Source of the DNA: a candidate division FCPU426 bacterium
GTDB lineage: Bacteria > Oederibacteriota > Muellerivitia > Muellerivitales > Muellerivitaceae
Reading direction: 5' to 3'
NCBI GenBank assembly: GCA_003136635.1
Contig: PLFD01000032.1
Span: 9,806 to 42,215 of the forward strand
Length of the DNA: 32,410 bases
In this document: piece by piece, positions 15,751 through 25,471 of the stretch
Layout: each line of letters opens with the position of its first letter
How positions within the stretch are numbered: the stretch's first letter is position 1
Translations under genes and position numbers: made by a program
Notes under the pieces: model-generated
The model's database searches: none
The model's input: the letters and a program-made list of their open reading frames with translations, nothing else
What the model was told of the DNA's origin: nothing

Positions 15751-18700
15751 TTGGTTTTTTTGCGCAAAGGTACCGAAAGTAAAATCATCCAATTTTTTTA
15801 TTTCGCGGCTGTTTTTTGCGCGATTGGAATGACATGTCTTTTGGTTCAAACCCAACCCGCAATGGCGCAATGCGCGCCGAATCAACAATCCGTCAATATC
15901 GACAGTGCTTCTTCCTATTCATCCAACGGCGCTTTGGTTACATCCGTTTCTACCCCCGTTTTTTCCACCAGTCCCAGTGTTTCCAATACGCTTCTTGTTC
16001 TCCAAGTGCAGGTAGGGGATAACGCCCATACGGTTTCCTCAGCCACGTATAACGGTGCGGCTTTGACCCGGGTGGTTAAGAACGAAAGTTTTACTGTGGG
16101 GGACGGGATGGAGATCTGGTATTTGCAAAGCCCCCTTGCCGGTACCCACAACCTAGTCGTGAATTATTCGGGCAGTTGTACAACCCACTTCGGGGCGGTC
16201 TTTTATGACGGGGTGAACCCAAGCACTCCCATCGGTGGATCTCATATTTGGGAATCGCAAGGAGCCGCTCTCAACCAAACCGCTAGTTTGGCTACTTCTG
16301 GAAATTATTCCGTGATCTCTTGCTTTTGTGATATGGGAAATACAACGTCGGTTAGTTCCAGCAGTCCTCAAACCCAGCGTTGGGTGGCCAATGACAATGA
16401 CACGACCTATGGGGACGATCAGTTCACCGGTTTACAAAACACCTACGATATGACCTACACTTTTGGTGCCTCTGTAGCAGCGGCGATCGAAGGGATTGAA
16501 ATAATATCCTACTGTAACGGTTATGTTCCGCCCACTCTTACACCCACACCTTCTTTTACCCCGACCAGTACGAACACGCCTACTAATACACCCACCAATA
16601 CACCTACTAATTCGCCTACCAGTACAGTAACCAATACCCCCACCAATACGCCCACCAGCACCCCCACTAAAACGCCCACCAATACGCCTACCATCACGTC
16701 CACCAATACCGTTACCAATACACCTACCAATACCCCTACTAAAACGCCCACCAATACCCCTACCAATACCAAAACCTTTACTCCTACGAATACTGTTACT
16801 AATACTCCAACGATTACCAGTACCCCCACCATTACTAATACGCCTACAATTACTAGTACGCCTACAATCACCAACACACCCACTAATTCCGCCACGTATA
16901 CAGCCACGAATACGATTACCAATACCAAAACATTTACCCCGACTTCAACCGTGACAAACACACCCACCATTACCCCGACCTATACGATTACGAATACCTT
17001 TACCAATTCACCCACTTCTACCATAACCAATACGCCAACCAATACGCCAACCAATACGTCCACGAACACTATTACCAATACACCCACCATTACTCCGACC
17101 AGCACCATGACCAATACACCAACAAGTACCCCAACCAATACGGTTACGAACACAGTTACAAATACATTTACTGTTACGTCAACCAATACCCCGACGAATA
17201 CTCCTACGATTACGAATACATCCACTATTACCAATACATCCACCAATACACCTACCAATACTCCAACCAACACCATTACGCCGACATTTACATCCACGAA
17301 TACCCCTACAATTACTTACACGCCCACTTGGACGCCTACTTGCGGTCATACCCAACTTTCTCTGGCCTATGAAAATTCCACCTTTTATTCCTCGGGTACG
17401 ACCCTGGTTTCTGCCGTGACCATTACCTTTCAAGCCTTTACGGGTTATGTTCTCAATCCCATGATTTTGGTTCAGGCTGAAATGAGCAATATCAACGCCG
17501 ATATCTCGAGCGCCACTTACAATGGAACGGCTCTTTCCGAGGCCCAGTATTTCAATAGTACGGTCGGTACCACCAACCACGCCTTGACGGATTGGTATTT
17601 GATCGGAGTGTCCCCGGGAACCAATCAATTAATCGTTAACTTCTCGATCGCCACGGAGGTTCATTTGGGCGTGATTAGTTATGGAGGCGTTTACGCTGTC
17701 CATCCGCTGGGAGCTGTGGCCAATATTGCCAATGGGGCTTCGGCCGCCCAGACCATCAGCATTACGACCAATTCGGACAACAGCGTTATCGCCTCTATAT
17801 GTGACGTGGGAGGTACCGGCACAAATATAAGCGTTGGAACGAACCAGAACCAACGATGGATCACAAACGATGTCAACACCACCGAAGGGGATGACCTTTT
17901 GGCGGGTTTGGCGGGTACTTACAACCTGGTTTATAGTTTGACGAATGGCGGCAGTCCTAGCGCCCAAGTTTCGGCGCTTCAGGCCATTGAAATAAGGGCC
18001 TATCCCTGCGGTTATAACCCACCCACCCTTACTTTTACGCCAACGTTTACCTCGACGAATACACCGACCAACACCCCCACGAACACGATTACCAATACTC
18101 CGACAAAAACACCGACGAACACCGTGACCAACACCGTCACCAATACGCCTACTAACACGCCCACAAATACGGTGACTAATACAGTTACGAATACGCCAAC
18201 GAACACCCCGACGAGTACCCCTACAAGCACGATTACCAATACGCCAACGAACACTCCGACGAATACGCCTACAAGTACGATCACCAATACGCCGACGAAT
18301 ACCCCGACCAATACACCCACGAACACGATTACCAATACGCCTACTAATACGCCCACAAATACGGTGACTAATACAGTTACGAATACGCCAACGAACACTC
18401 TGACGAGTACGCCTACAAGCACGATTACCAATACGCCAACGAACACTCCGACGAATACACCTACAAGTACGATCACCAATACGCCGACGAATACCCCGAC
18501 CAACACACCCACGAACACACCGACCAATACCCCCACGAGCACGCCAACAAATACACTGACGAATACCCCGACCAATACGGTCACCAATACTTCAACCAAC
18601 ACTATCACGGATACGCCGACGAACACTCCTACCAACACCGCCACGAGCACCGCTACAAATACTCCGACTAATACAGTGACAAATACGGCTACGGATACCT

Positions 18701-19242
18701 TCACTAATACCCCAACCAATACTTCCACCAATTCACCGACCTATACCCCCACTAACACTCCTACGAACACCTCGACGTATACACCGACGAACACGCTTAC
18801 CCCGACTTTGACCGCGACCAATTCTGCCACCAATACCATCACCAACACTCCGACCATCACCCCTACTTCGACCTCTACCAACACGCCGACCAATTCACCC
18901 ACTTGGACACAGACAGTCGTATCGACTATCACTGAAACTTTTACACCGACCATCCCCACCGGAATCGTGGTTTTCCCCAATCCCTACAACCCTGATACGG
19001 CGATTCGAGGAACGGTTAAAATTACAGGAATGCCTTTTGGATCCATTTTCAATGTATTTACCGTGTCTGGTGAAATTGTCAGAAGCCAGACTGCCGGCAA
19101 CGGAGTGAACGGCTGGACCGAGTGGGATGGAAAGAACAACGTGGGCCAGATAGCGGCTACCGGCATTTATTACTATGTAGTCCGCTTAGGAAACGAAACT
19201 CTGGCCAAAGGTGCCCTGATCATTAGGCGGGGGACCAACTAA
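15751..19242 (+). CDS. Thr/Pro-repeat surface protein with FlgD-like/type IX sorting-type C-terminus
   Basis: A 1163-residue exported protein. Residues 1-40 form a long signal peptide ending in QPAMAQ. Module A (about 41-260) and module B (about 531-755) are paralogous beta-rich domains sharing SATYNG, QRW-x-N, GDD and CGY-PPTLT. Each is followed by a long Thr/Pro/Asn linker of roughly 270 and 315 residues ([12 protein letters not shown] units with almost no charge), which could be O-glycosylated. Residues about 1071-1163 are an Ig-like domain with [21 protein letters not shown] and [10 protein letters not shown], the pattern of FlgD-Ig and type IX secretion sorting domains. The start is a TTG (15751 or 15760), needed for the signal peptide. 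The stop abuts the next gene's GTG. Likely a cell-surface adhesin or sheath component; function unproven. Confidence 0.8.
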   Translation: MVFLRKGTESKIIQFFYFAAVFCAIGMTCLLVQTQPAMAQCAPNQQSVNIDSASSYSSNGALVTSVSTPVFSTSPSVSNTLLVLQVQVGDNAHTVSSATYNGAALTRVVKNESFTVGDGMEIWYLQSPLAGTHNLVVNYSGSCTTHFGAVFYDGVNPSTPIGGSHIWESQGAALNQTASLATSGNYSVISCFCDMGNTTSVSSSSPQTQRWVANDNDTTYGDDQFTGLQNTYDMTYTFGASVAAAIEGIEIISYCNGYVPPTLTPTPSFTPTSTNTPTNTPTNTPTNSPTSTVTNTPTNTPTSTPTKTPTNTPTITSTNTVTNTPTNTPTKTPTNTPTNTKTFTPTNTVTNTPTITSTPTITNTPTITSTPTITNTPTNSATYTATNTITNTKTFTPTSTVTNTPTITPTYTITNTFTNSPTSTITNTPTNTPTNTSTNTITNTPTITPTSTMTNTPTSTPTNTVTNTVTNTFTVTSTNTPTNTPTITNTSTITNTSTNTPTNTPTNTITPTFTSTNTPTITYTPTWTPTCGHTQLSLAYENSTFYSSGTTLVSAVTITFQAFTGYVLNPMILVQAEMSNINADISSATYNGTALSEAQYFNSTVGTTNHALTDWYLIGVSPGTNQLIVNFSIATEVHLGVISYGGVYAVHPLGAVANIANGASAAQTISITTNSDNSVIASICDVGGTGTNISVGTNQNQRWITNDVNTTEGDDLLAGLAGTYNLVYSLTNGGSPSAQVSALQAIEIRAYPCGYNPPTLTFTPTFTSTNTPTNTPTNTITNTPTKTPTNTVTNTVTNTPTNTPTNTVTNTVTNTPTNTPTSTPTSTITNTPTNTPTNTPTSTITNTPTNTPTNTPTNTITNTPTNTPTNTVTNTVTNTPTNTLTSTPTSTITNTPTNTPTNTPTSTITNTPTNTPTNTPTNTPTNTPTSTPTNTLTNTPTNTVTNTSTNTITDTPTNTPTNTATSTATNTPTNTVTNTATDTFTNTPTNTSTNSPTYTPTNTPTNTSTYTPTNTLTPTLTATNSATNTITNTPTITPTSTSTNTPTNSPTWTQTVVSTITETFTPTIPTGIVVFPNPYNPDTAIRGTVKITGMPFGSIFNVFTVSGEIVRSQTAGNGVNGWTEWDGKNNVGQIAATGIYYYVVRLGNETLAKGALIIRRGTN
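16531..17340 (+). repeat. First Thr/Pro/Asn-rich coding repeat tract
   Basis: Degenerate 12-nt units of the type (A)ATACNCCNACN encode N-T-P-T, with variants S-T-V-T and N-T-I-T. All four Thr codons are mixed, so the protein repeat is better kept than the DNA repeat. It separates modules A and B of the 1163-residue protein. Long antisense frames across it arise from the repeat and are not genes. Confidence 0.9.
18018..18960 (+). repeat. Second Thr/Pro/Asn-rich coding repeat tract
   Basis: A second tract of the same N-T-P-T type units, following module B and leading to the C-terminal Ig-like domain. Unlike the first tract it contains a long, nearly exact internal duplication (listed separately), which suggests more recent expansion. 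Confidence 0.9.
18141..18524 (+). repeat. Direct duplication of 192 nt within the second tract
   Basis: The segment 18141-18332 is repeated almost exactly at 18333-18524, an offset of 192 nt or 64 codons. At the protein level I see only two changes, a Pro to Leu and a terminal Ile to Pro. Because flanking units are more diverged, this points to a recent in-frame expansion by slippage or unequal recombination. Confidence 0.8.
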
Positions 19243-21387
19243 GTGAGAAACAAACAATTTATTTATTTGTTTTTAGCGGTTCTAACCGCTATGCCCCATT
19301 TGGTTTTGGCCCAGGCGGGTTATACCAGCGCCAATTTTCTTAAGATCGGAATGGGCGCCCGGGCTTCCGGCATGGCGGACAGCTTTTCAGCCGTATCGGA
19401 TGATGCTACGGCTATTTATTGGAATCCGGCTGGTTTATACCAGGCCGAGGGAACTCAAATTTCCCTGACCCATAATATTTGGCTTCAGGGGGTCAATATT
19501 GACTTCATCGCCTTATCCCAAAACCTGGGAACCGGCGGGGCTATTGGTTTTGGGTTTACCACGTTAAGCCTGCAATCTTTTACATCCACTTTGGAGGACA
19601 ACTCGGGTGACTTTGGCGGTTATGGCCCGCAGGTTACCGCGGGGGATTGGGCCCTTACCGGGGGTTATTCCAACCTGTTAAGCCGGTTTGTTCCGGACAA
19701 TTTGTTTCAAAACACCCTCGTCGGTGTCAGTGTCAATATCATTGGACAAAATGAAGCCGGTCCAACGGGTTCGGCTTTTTCTTTTAATGGCGGCGTCATC
19801 CAGCAATTCCCCGACAAAAATATTTCGTTGGCTTTGGAAGTTGACAACTTGGGGACGCAAATTCAAGAACGGGATGAACCGTTCAATTTCACGGTTGCCG
19901 CCGCCTGGTATCATTACCACAACTTTAACCAGGACGACAAATTGACCCTTGCCGCGGATTTGGATGTGGAAAGCGATACGGGTTTACAACCCAGTTTCGG
20001 CAGTGAATACCGTCTGCCGCTGGACCGGAGCGATGTCGGCTTTTTGCGGGCGGGCGCAAGAACTACGGATAATGAGTTTGGTCTTTCCTTTATTACTCTG
20101 GGCTGTGGATTAGAACATGACTTTTCCGGTTTTGTGGCGGACCTGGATTACGCTTATGTGCCTTACGGAACCTTGGGGCCGACCCATCGTATTTCGCTGG
20201 CGGTGAAGCTGGGTCAGGAAAAGAAAATCAAGGCAAAGATATCCGCGCCCGACCGGTTTAACCTCGATACGCCCAGCGTTAAAATAAATCTCAAGAGCAA
20301 CTCGGATGATCCAGTGTCGGTTTGGGCTTTGGATATTAAAGACTCCCAGGGCCGATTGGTTCTGGAGGTCAAGGGTAAAGGCGAACCGCCACCAACTTAT
20401 GACTGGAACGGAACAAACGCCGAGGGTGTTCTGGTGTCCGCCGGCGTTTACAACGCGAAACTTAACGTGAAAGATACCGGGGACCGCAAAGCTTCGACCG
20501 ATACGGTTTACTTTAAAGCTGTCGCGCCGCTCTCCTTAGAAAACGTCCAATGGGCATTGTCCAGTGATGCCGTATTCCTTAACGCTCAGGCGGCGCTATT
20601 ACCCGCCTGTAAAACCTATCTCACGACTATGACCGGCAATTTGAAAAAGTTTTTCACCAATTTCGGCGTGGAAGTACAGGGTCATACGGACAACAATCCC
20701 TGCCATATCGGGCCCCATTGCAAGTTCGCGAATAACCAGCTTCTGTCCGAGGCGCGGGCCGCGTCAGTTAAAGATTTCCTCGTTGAGTTGGGTTTGAAAC
20801 CCGAGGATGTGGTGACAAAAGGCTACGCGGATACCATGCCGGTATCTGATAACTCGACCCCTGAGGGAAAATCGAAGAACCGCCGGATTGAGATTAAAAT
20901 CATACCCCGTCTAAAAGCCACAGCCGAAACCGTCACCAACGCGGGCATTTTCCTTTTGATTGAAGGTCAGCCCCAAATGGCCTTGCAGTTGTTCCTGAGC
21001 GTTATCGACCATGATCCGGACAAGGTTGAACCTTACCGCTTGTTGGTTAATTGCTTTCAGTCAATGGGCGACACGGCGGAAGCCGAAAAGGCCAACGCGG
21101 TCGCGTTGAAATTTGGCGGCGCGATGCCTTTGCCCCTAGAACCTGTCTCGGTCCTGTCCACGGTGCCCGCGGGGACTTTGACCACTGAACCAAACACGGC
21201 TCCTGCGGCCGTTCCGACTATAACCTCAGACACGGCGTCAGCTACGGCTGTTGTTACGCCTGTCGCTACTCCTAAAACCTCTGTTACGGCAACACCTACC
21301 GCGACTCCCGTTATCACGCCCGAACCTTCGGTCACCGTGACACCCACCGCTTCACCCGCTTACACCGGCAAGTCCTGGGTACAATAA
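19243..21387 (+). CDS. PorV-like outer-membrane barrel fused to Ig-like, OmpA and helical-repeat domains
   Basis: A 714-residue protein. A signal peptide (1-24, ending in LAQA) leads into a PorV/PorQ-like (FadL-related) barrel at about 25-325, opening with ANFLKIGMGARASGMADSFSAV and DDATAIYWNPAGL. Residues about 330-425 form a FlgD/Ig-like domain (YDWNGTNAEG, SAGVYNAKL). Residues about 427-555 form an OmpA C-terminal peptidoglycan-binding domain with GHTDNN and NNQLLSEARAASV. A TPR-like hairpin lies near 565-625, then a Thr/Pro/Ala-rich tail. In type IX secretion PorV binds cargo sorting domains, and separate OmpA-domain proteins (PorE) tie the machine to peptidoglycan. Here both appear in one chain. 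The GTG start directly follows the stop of the repeat protein, so the two are probably coupled. Confidence 0.8.
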   Translation: MRNKQFIYLFLAVLTAMPHLVLAQAGYTSANFLKIGMGARASGMADSFSAVSDDATAIYWNPAGLYQAEGTQISLTHNIWLQGVNIDFIALSQNLGTGGAIGFGFTTLSLQSFTSTLEDNSGDFGGYGPQVTAGDWALTGGYSNLLSRFVPDNLFQNTLVGVSVNIIGQNEAGPTGSAFSFNGGVIQQFPDKNISLALEVDNLGTQIQERDEPFNFTVAAAWYHYHNFNQDDKLTLAADLDVESDTGLQPSFGSEYRLPLDRSDVGFLRAGARTTDNEFGLSFITLGCGLEHDFSGFVADLDYAYVPYGTLGPTHRISLAVKLGQEKKIKAKISAPDRFNLDTPSVKINLKSNSDDPVSVWALDIKDSQGRLVLEVKGKGEPPPTYDWNGTNAEGVLVSAGVYNAKLNVKDTGDRKASTDTVYFKAVAPLSLENVQWALSSDAVFLNAQAALLPACKTYLTTMTGNLKKFFTNFGVEVQGHTDNNPCHIGPHCKFANNQLLSEARAASVKDFLVELGLKPEDVVTKGYADTMPVSDNSTPEGKSKNRRIEIKIIPRLKATAETVTNAGIFLLIEGQPQMALQLFLSVIDHDPDKVEPYRLLVNCFQSMGDTAEAEKANAVALKFGGAMPLPLEPVSVLSTVPAGTLTTEPNTAPAAVPTITSDTASATAVVTPVATPKTSVTATPTATPVITPEPSVTVTPTASPAYTGKSWVQ

Positions 21388-21483
21388 AATTCAAAAGATC
21401 CAATGGACTTCTACCGGCTAAAATATTGAGCTTTTAGGCCTCTTCTGGCAATATATGCCTCCTTATAACCCCTGGAGAAACTC

Positions 21484-21768
21484 ATGGCCTTATCTGAAAA
21501 AGACGTCCAATATGTCGCCAAACTCGCCCGCCTGGAAGTCACCGAACAGGAAGTGGCCAAATACACCCAGCAGTTGGGCAATATTCTGGGCTATATCGAA
21601 GAAATGGGTAAGCTGGATACGGCCAATGTGGAACCCTTGACCCACCCCCTCGATATGAAAAATGTGTTCCGTGAAGACGTTGTGAAGCCTTCTTTGACCC
21701 AGGCCGAAGTTCTTTCCAACGGGCCCGAAGTTCAAAGCGGCCATTTTAAAGTTCCGAAGATCATGTAG
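21484..21768 (+). CDS. gatC: Asp/Glu-tRNA amidotransferase subunit C
   Basis: The 94-residue GatC subunit wraps around GatA and stabilises the GatCAB complex, which converts mischarged Glu-tRNA(Gln) and/or Asp-tRNA(Asn) to the correct amides. The opening [17 protein letters not shown] and the middle [25 protein letters not shown] region are diagnostic. The C-terminal [10 protein letters not shown] matches the family. The ATG follows GGAG (CTGGAGAAACTC). gatA begins 5 nt after the stop. Confidence 0.95.
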   Translation: MALSEKDVQYVAKLARLEVTEQEVAKYTQQLGNILGYIEEMGKLDTANVEPLTHPLDMKNVFREDVVKPSLTQAEVLSNGPEVQSGHFKVPKIM

Positions 21769-21773
21769 GCCCT

Positions 21774-23240
21774 ATGGAACTCTATCAAAAAACAATTCAT
21801 GAAATCGCTTCTGACCTGAAAGCCAAAAAAGTTTCCTCCGTGGAACTCACTAAGGCCACCATGGCGCATCTCAAAGCGGTTGAACCCAAGGTTCAATCCT
21901 TTATCACGGTCACCGAAGAAGTCGCGTTGGCCCAGGCCGCCGAAGCGGATAAAAGACTCGCTTCGGGCAGCAACCTTACCCCTTTAACCGGAGTTCCTCT
22001 CGGTATTAAAGACCTGCTTTGTACCAAGGGCGTTCAAACGACCTGCGCTTCCAAAATGCTCGAAGGTTTCAAACCGCCTTATAACGCCACTGTGGTGGAA
22101 CGGCTCAATGCCGCCGGGGCGATCATGGTGGGGAAGACCAACATGGACGAGTTTGCCATGGGTTCTTCCACCGAAACTTCCTATTACCAGAAAACCAAAA
22201 ATCCCTGGAACCTCAGCTGTGTTCCGGGCGGCTCTTCGGGCGGCTCCGCTTCCTGCGTTTCGGCGGATCAGGCTTTTGGCTCGCTGGGCTCCGATACCGG
22301 CGGTTCGATCCGCCAGCCCGCGGCGCTTTGCGGCATTGTGGGGCTCAAGCCTACCTATGGCCGGGTTTCCCGTTATGGTTTAATCGCTTTCGCTTCTTCC
22401 CTCGATCAGATCGGTCCGATGACCAAAGATGTGGAAGACTGCGCTTTGATGATGAACGTGATCGCGGGTCACGATGAAAAAGATTCCACCTCGGCTAATG
22501 TGGCTGTGCCCGATTACACCGTCGAAATGAAAAAGTCGATCAAGGGTTTAAAGATCGGTATCCCGAAAGAATTTTTCCCCGAAGGTATGAATCCGGAAGT
22601 GACCGAAGCGACCAAAAAGGCCATAGAGCAACTCAAAAGCCTCGGCTCTGAAGTGCATGAAATCTCTTTGCCCCATTCGCCTTACAGTTTGGCGGCCTAC
22701 TATGTGCTAGCCCCTTCGGAAGCTTCTTCCAACCTGGCCCGCTATGATGGTGTGCGCTATGGGTTAAGAGTGCCGGGTGAGAACATTGTGGAAATGTATT
22801 CCAAGACCCGTGCCGCCGGTTTTGGGCCGGAAGTGAAACGCCGCATTATGCTGGGCACTTACGCTTTATCGTCCGGCTATTACGACGCTTACTATTTGAA
22901 AGCGTTGAAGGTTCGCCGTCTGATCAAACAGGATTATGATCAGGCTTTTGAAAAGGTGGATGTGATTGTGACTCCGACGGTTCCGAACCCCGCCTTTAAG
23001 TTTGGCGAAAAGACTGATAATCCCTTGACCATGTACCTGGAAGACATCTTTACCATTTCCATCAATATCGCGGGGGTTCCGGCCCTGTCCTTACCCTGTG
23101 GTTTATCCAAGACGGACCTGCCCATCGGCCTTCAGATTATCGGCAAACCTTTTGACGAGGGAACCCTCTTAAAAGCGGCTTACGCTTATGAACAGTCCAC
23201 CGACTGGCACAGGCGCAAACCAACACTCAAGGAAAGCTAA
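21774..23240 (+). CDS. gatA: Asp/Glu-tRNA amidotransferase subunit A
   Basis: The 488-residue amidase-signature subunit that releases ammonia from glutamine. The Ser-cisSer-Lys triad is complete and sits at Lys79 (GVPLGIKD), Ser154 (PGGSSGGS) and Ser178 ([11 protein letters not shown]), which match the positions known from the Staphylococcus enzyme. The C-terminal [11 protein letters not shown] is also typical. It lies 5 nt after gatC. A 77-nt gap containing inverted repeat sequence separates it from gatB, which is unusual for otherwise tightly packed gat genes. Confidence 0.97.
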   Translation: MELYQKTIHEIASDLKAKKVSSVELTKATMAHLKAVEPKVQSFITVTEEVALAQAAEADKRLASGSNLTPLTGVPLGIKDLLCTKGVQTTCASKMLEGFKPPYNATVVERLNAAGAIMVGKTNMDEFAMGSSTETSYYQKTKNPWNLSCVPGGSSGGSASCVSADQAFGSLGSDTGGSIRQPAALCGIVGLKPTYGRVSRYGLIAFASSLDQIGPMTKDVEDCALMMNVIAGHDEKDSTSANVAVPDYTVEMKKSIKGLKIGIPKEFFPEGMNPEVTEATKKAIEQLKSLGSEVHEISLPHSPYSLAAYYVLAPSEASSNLARYDGVRYGLRVPGENIVEMYSKTRAAGFGPEVKRRIMLGTYALSSGYYDAYYLKALKVRRLIKQDYDQAFEKVDVIVTPTVPNPAFKFGEKTDNPLTMYLEDIFTISINIAGVPALSLPCGLSKTDLPIGLQIIGKPFDEGTLLKAAYAYEQSTDWHRRKPTLKES

Positions 23241-23243
23241 TAA

Positions 23244-23306
23244 AGTTAGGAGTTAGGAGTGGGGAGTTAGAAGTTAACTTCTCACTTCGAACTACTCACT
23301 TCTAAC
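23244..23306. repeat. Imperfect inverted repeat between gatA and gatB
   Basis: The gap is built from short GTTAGGAGT-like units that then appear inverted as ACTTCTAAC. The two 30-base arms match at roughly three quarters of positions and meet at a perfect 14-bp palindrome AGAAGTTAACTTCT (23269-23282). In RNA this would form alternative hairpins between gatA and gatB. Similar AGTTAGGAGT repeats occur interspersed in many bacterial genomes, so a mobile or amplified repeat is likely. Confidence 0.7.
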
Positions 23307-23317
23307 TAGGAGCGAAT

Positions 23318-24778
23318 ATGCCTTTTGAAGATTATGAGCCCGTAATCGGCCTGGAAGTTCATTGCGAACTCAAAACAGCCACCAAGCTTTTTTGCGGCTG
23401 TCCAACCACTTTTGGCAACGAAGCCAACACGCAGGTTTGCCCGGTTTGTCTGGGCTTGCCCGGCACCTTACCGGTGATGAACGGCAAAGCGGTAGAGTTT
23501 GCCGTCAAGATCGGCCATTCACTGAATTGCACAATCGCCTCTTATTCCAAAATGGACCGCAAGAACTACTACTATCCCGATCTGCCCAAAGCCTATCAGG
23601 TTTCCCAGTACGACAAACCGCTGAACTATGGCGGTTACTTGGATATCGTAACGAAAGAAGGCACCAAACGTATCGGTGTCACCCGCGCTCACTTGGAAGA
23701 AGACGCGGGTAAACTGGTTCACGCCGGCGGTAAATCAGGCCGGTTGGATTCTTCCGACTATTCTCTGGCCGATTACAACCGTGGCGGTATTCCGCTCGTC
23801 GAAATTGTTTCCGAACCGGATATCCGCAGTTCGGATGAAGCCCATGCTTACCTGACCGCCCTGAAAAGCATTTTGCTTTATATCGACGTTTCGGACTGCA
23901 ATATGGAAGAAGGTTCTTTGCGCTGTGACGCCAACGTTTCCATCCGCAAAAAAGGCACTGAGAAATTCGGCACCCGCACTGAAATCAAAAACATGAATAG
24001 CTTCAAGTTTGTGAAGCAAGCCATTGAATACGAAATCAAACGCCAGGCCGGCGTGCTGGATAAGGGCGAAAGAGTTATTCAAGAATCCCGCCTCTGGGAT
24101 GTGACCGAAAACAAAACCAAATCCATGCGTTCCAAAGAAGAAGCGCATGATTACCGCTATTTCCCTGAACCCGATCTGGTGCCGATTATTCTGGACCCGG
24201 CTTATGTTCAAAAACTGAAAGTTGAATTGCCTGAATTGCCCGGCGCAAAGCGCGCCCGGTTTGAGACAGACTTTGGTTTGACGCCTTATGACGCAGGCGT
24301 TTTGACGTCCGAACAGGAACTGGGCAAGTGGTTTGAAGTGGGCGCCAAGCTGACCAAGAATCCCAAAGGTTTCGCCAATTGGGTGATGGGCGATATGGCC
24401 GCCCAGATGAAAGAACAGGAAAAAGAACTTAAAGACCTCAAATTTGACCAAAAGAAACTGGCGGAGCTGGTCGACATCATTGACGCGGGAACGATTAATT
24501 CTAAACAGGCGAAAGAAGTTTTCTTGGAACTGTTCAACGAAGGCGTTTCGCCTGCCGAAGTGGTGAAATCCAAAGGCATGGCCCAAGTGTCCGATCCCAA
24601 AGCCATTGAAGCTGTAGTCGGCAAAGTTTTGGACGAAAATCCTAACGTGGTAGTTGATTACATGGGCGGCAAACAGGGCGTTATCGGATTCCTAGTCGGC
24701 AAAGTTATGCAGGCTAGCCAGGGCAAGGCCAATCCCAAGATGGTAAATGAGATCATTAAAAAGAAGCTGGATTCGTAA
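23318..24778 (+). CDS. gatB: Asp/Glu-tRNA amidotransferase subunit B
   Basis: The 486-residue GatB subunit, which phosphorylates and amidates the tRNA-bound acid using ammonia channelled from GatA. The N-terminal GLEVHCEL is followed by the zinc site CGCP...CPVC and by the signature DRKNYYYPDLPKAYQ. EEGSLRCDANVS and the HDYRYFPEPDL stretch are also family hallmarks. The C-terminal helical tail (YqeY-like, about residues 340-486) that binds tRNA is intact, ending MVNEIIKKKL. The ATG has a TAGGAGCG site. Confidence 0.97.
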   Translation: MPFEDYEPVIGLEVHCELKTATKLFCGCPTTFGNEANTQVCPVCLGLPGTLPVMNGKAVEFAVKIGHSLNCTIASYSKMDRKNYYYPDLPKAYQVSQYDKPLNYGGYLDIVTKEGTKRIGVTRAHLEEDAGKLVHAGGKSGRLDSSDYSLADYNRGGIPLVEIVSEPDIRSSDEAHAYLTALKSILLYIDVSDCNMEEGSLRCDANVSIRKKGTEKFGTRTEIKNMNSFKFVKQAIEYEIKRQAGVLDKGERVIQESRLWDVTENKTKSMRSKEEAHDYRYFPEPDLVPIILDPAYVQKLKVELPELPGAKRARFETDFGLTPYDAGVLTSEQELGKWFEVGAKLTKNPKGFANWVMGDMAAQMKEQEKELKDLKFDQKKLAELVDIIDAGTINSKQAKEVFLELFNEGVSPAEVVKSKGMAQVSDPKAIEAVVGKVLDENPNVVVDYMGGKQGVIGFLVGKVMQASQGKANPKMVNEIIKKKLDS

Positions 24779-24783
24779 ACCTC

Positions 24784-25368
24784 ATGAGTCCTGTTGGTTT
24801 TGGCCCGTCCGATATTAACAATCCCCGTAATGTGCAGTGGGGCATGGTGCCCGAAAGCTTTTGGCTGACCAAGGTTTTGATTTTTGATTTTGACTGGATC
24901 GCGCGGGAAGTTTCTCAAGCCCAACACCCTATGCCGGATCATGAAAGCCTCAGTTCTTCCATCGCCGGTCTTAAAGAAACTTTCCGTATTCTTCGTAGTT
25001 TTGAAATCCGTCTGGCCATGACCTCCAACTTAAAACTGGCGACGGTTATTGAAAGTTTGAGTCAATGGAATCTGGCGGAAGATTTTGACTGTATCCGCTG
25101 TGCTGAAGAACTGCCGTCGCTCAAACCCAGTCCCGATCTTCATATCAACGCGATGGAAACTTTGGGCATCCGGCCCTTTAAAGCGATCGCTTTGGAAACC
25201 GCCCCCGAAGGGGTGCAGGCGGCCCGTTACGCGGGTTTGTTTTGTGTCACAATGAGAGGACAAGGATTACACGCGGATTACGAACTGGATTCTTTTACGG
25301 GCGAACCCCTTATTTTCCTCCTGGAAAAAATTGATAGGGTCAAACGCAGGCAATTAGAGATCGGATAG
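24784..25368 (+). CDS. HAD-like hydrolase with altered catalytic motif IV
   Basis: A 194-residue haloacid-dehalogenase fold protein. Motif I is FDFDW, keeping both Asp residues but lacking the usual G-T/V-L that follows. Motif II is AMTSN (Thr/Ser), and motif III is LKPSPD (Lys). The C-terminal half matches the phosphoglycolate-phosphatase pattern KP-PD-x-A-x-x-LG-x-P. Motif IV, usually ED-S-x-x-G, reads ETAPEG, so one acidic Mg ligand is missing. It may have weak or no phosphatase activity. The gene starts 5 nt after gatB and is probably cotranscribed with it. No specific substrate can be proposed. Confidence 0.7.
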   Translation: MSPVGFGPSDINNPRNVQWGMVPESFWLTKVLIFDFDWIAREVSQAQHPMPDHESLSSSIAGLKETFRILRSFEIRLAMTSNLKLATVIESLSQWNLAEDFDCIRCAEELPSLKPSPDLHINAMETLGIRPFKAIALETAPEGVQAARYAGLFCVTMRGQGLHADYELDSFTGEPLIFLLEKIDRVKRRQLEIG

Positions 25369-25471
25369 TTAACGCTTTTGTAAGCCGCCCCAACTATTTT
25401 TATCTACCCCCATTGGAACTATTGCCCCAAATTGCTAACTTCATACCATTCTTAAATCACAGGGGGATTTT

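Noticed and set aside
16531..18960. Regular repeats that might suggest a CRISPR array or satellite DNA
   Set aside because: Units are 12 nt, lie in frame inside an open gene and have no constant repeat with unique spacers.
16521..18980. Several long minus-strand frames rich in Val-Gly ([14 protein letters not shown])
   Set aside because: They are the antisense reading of the N-T-P-T repeat and have no ribosome sites or recognisable domains.
23735..24586. 283-codon minus-strand Phe-rich frame within gatB
   Set aside because: Antisense shadow of a conserved gene; no ribosome site or domain.
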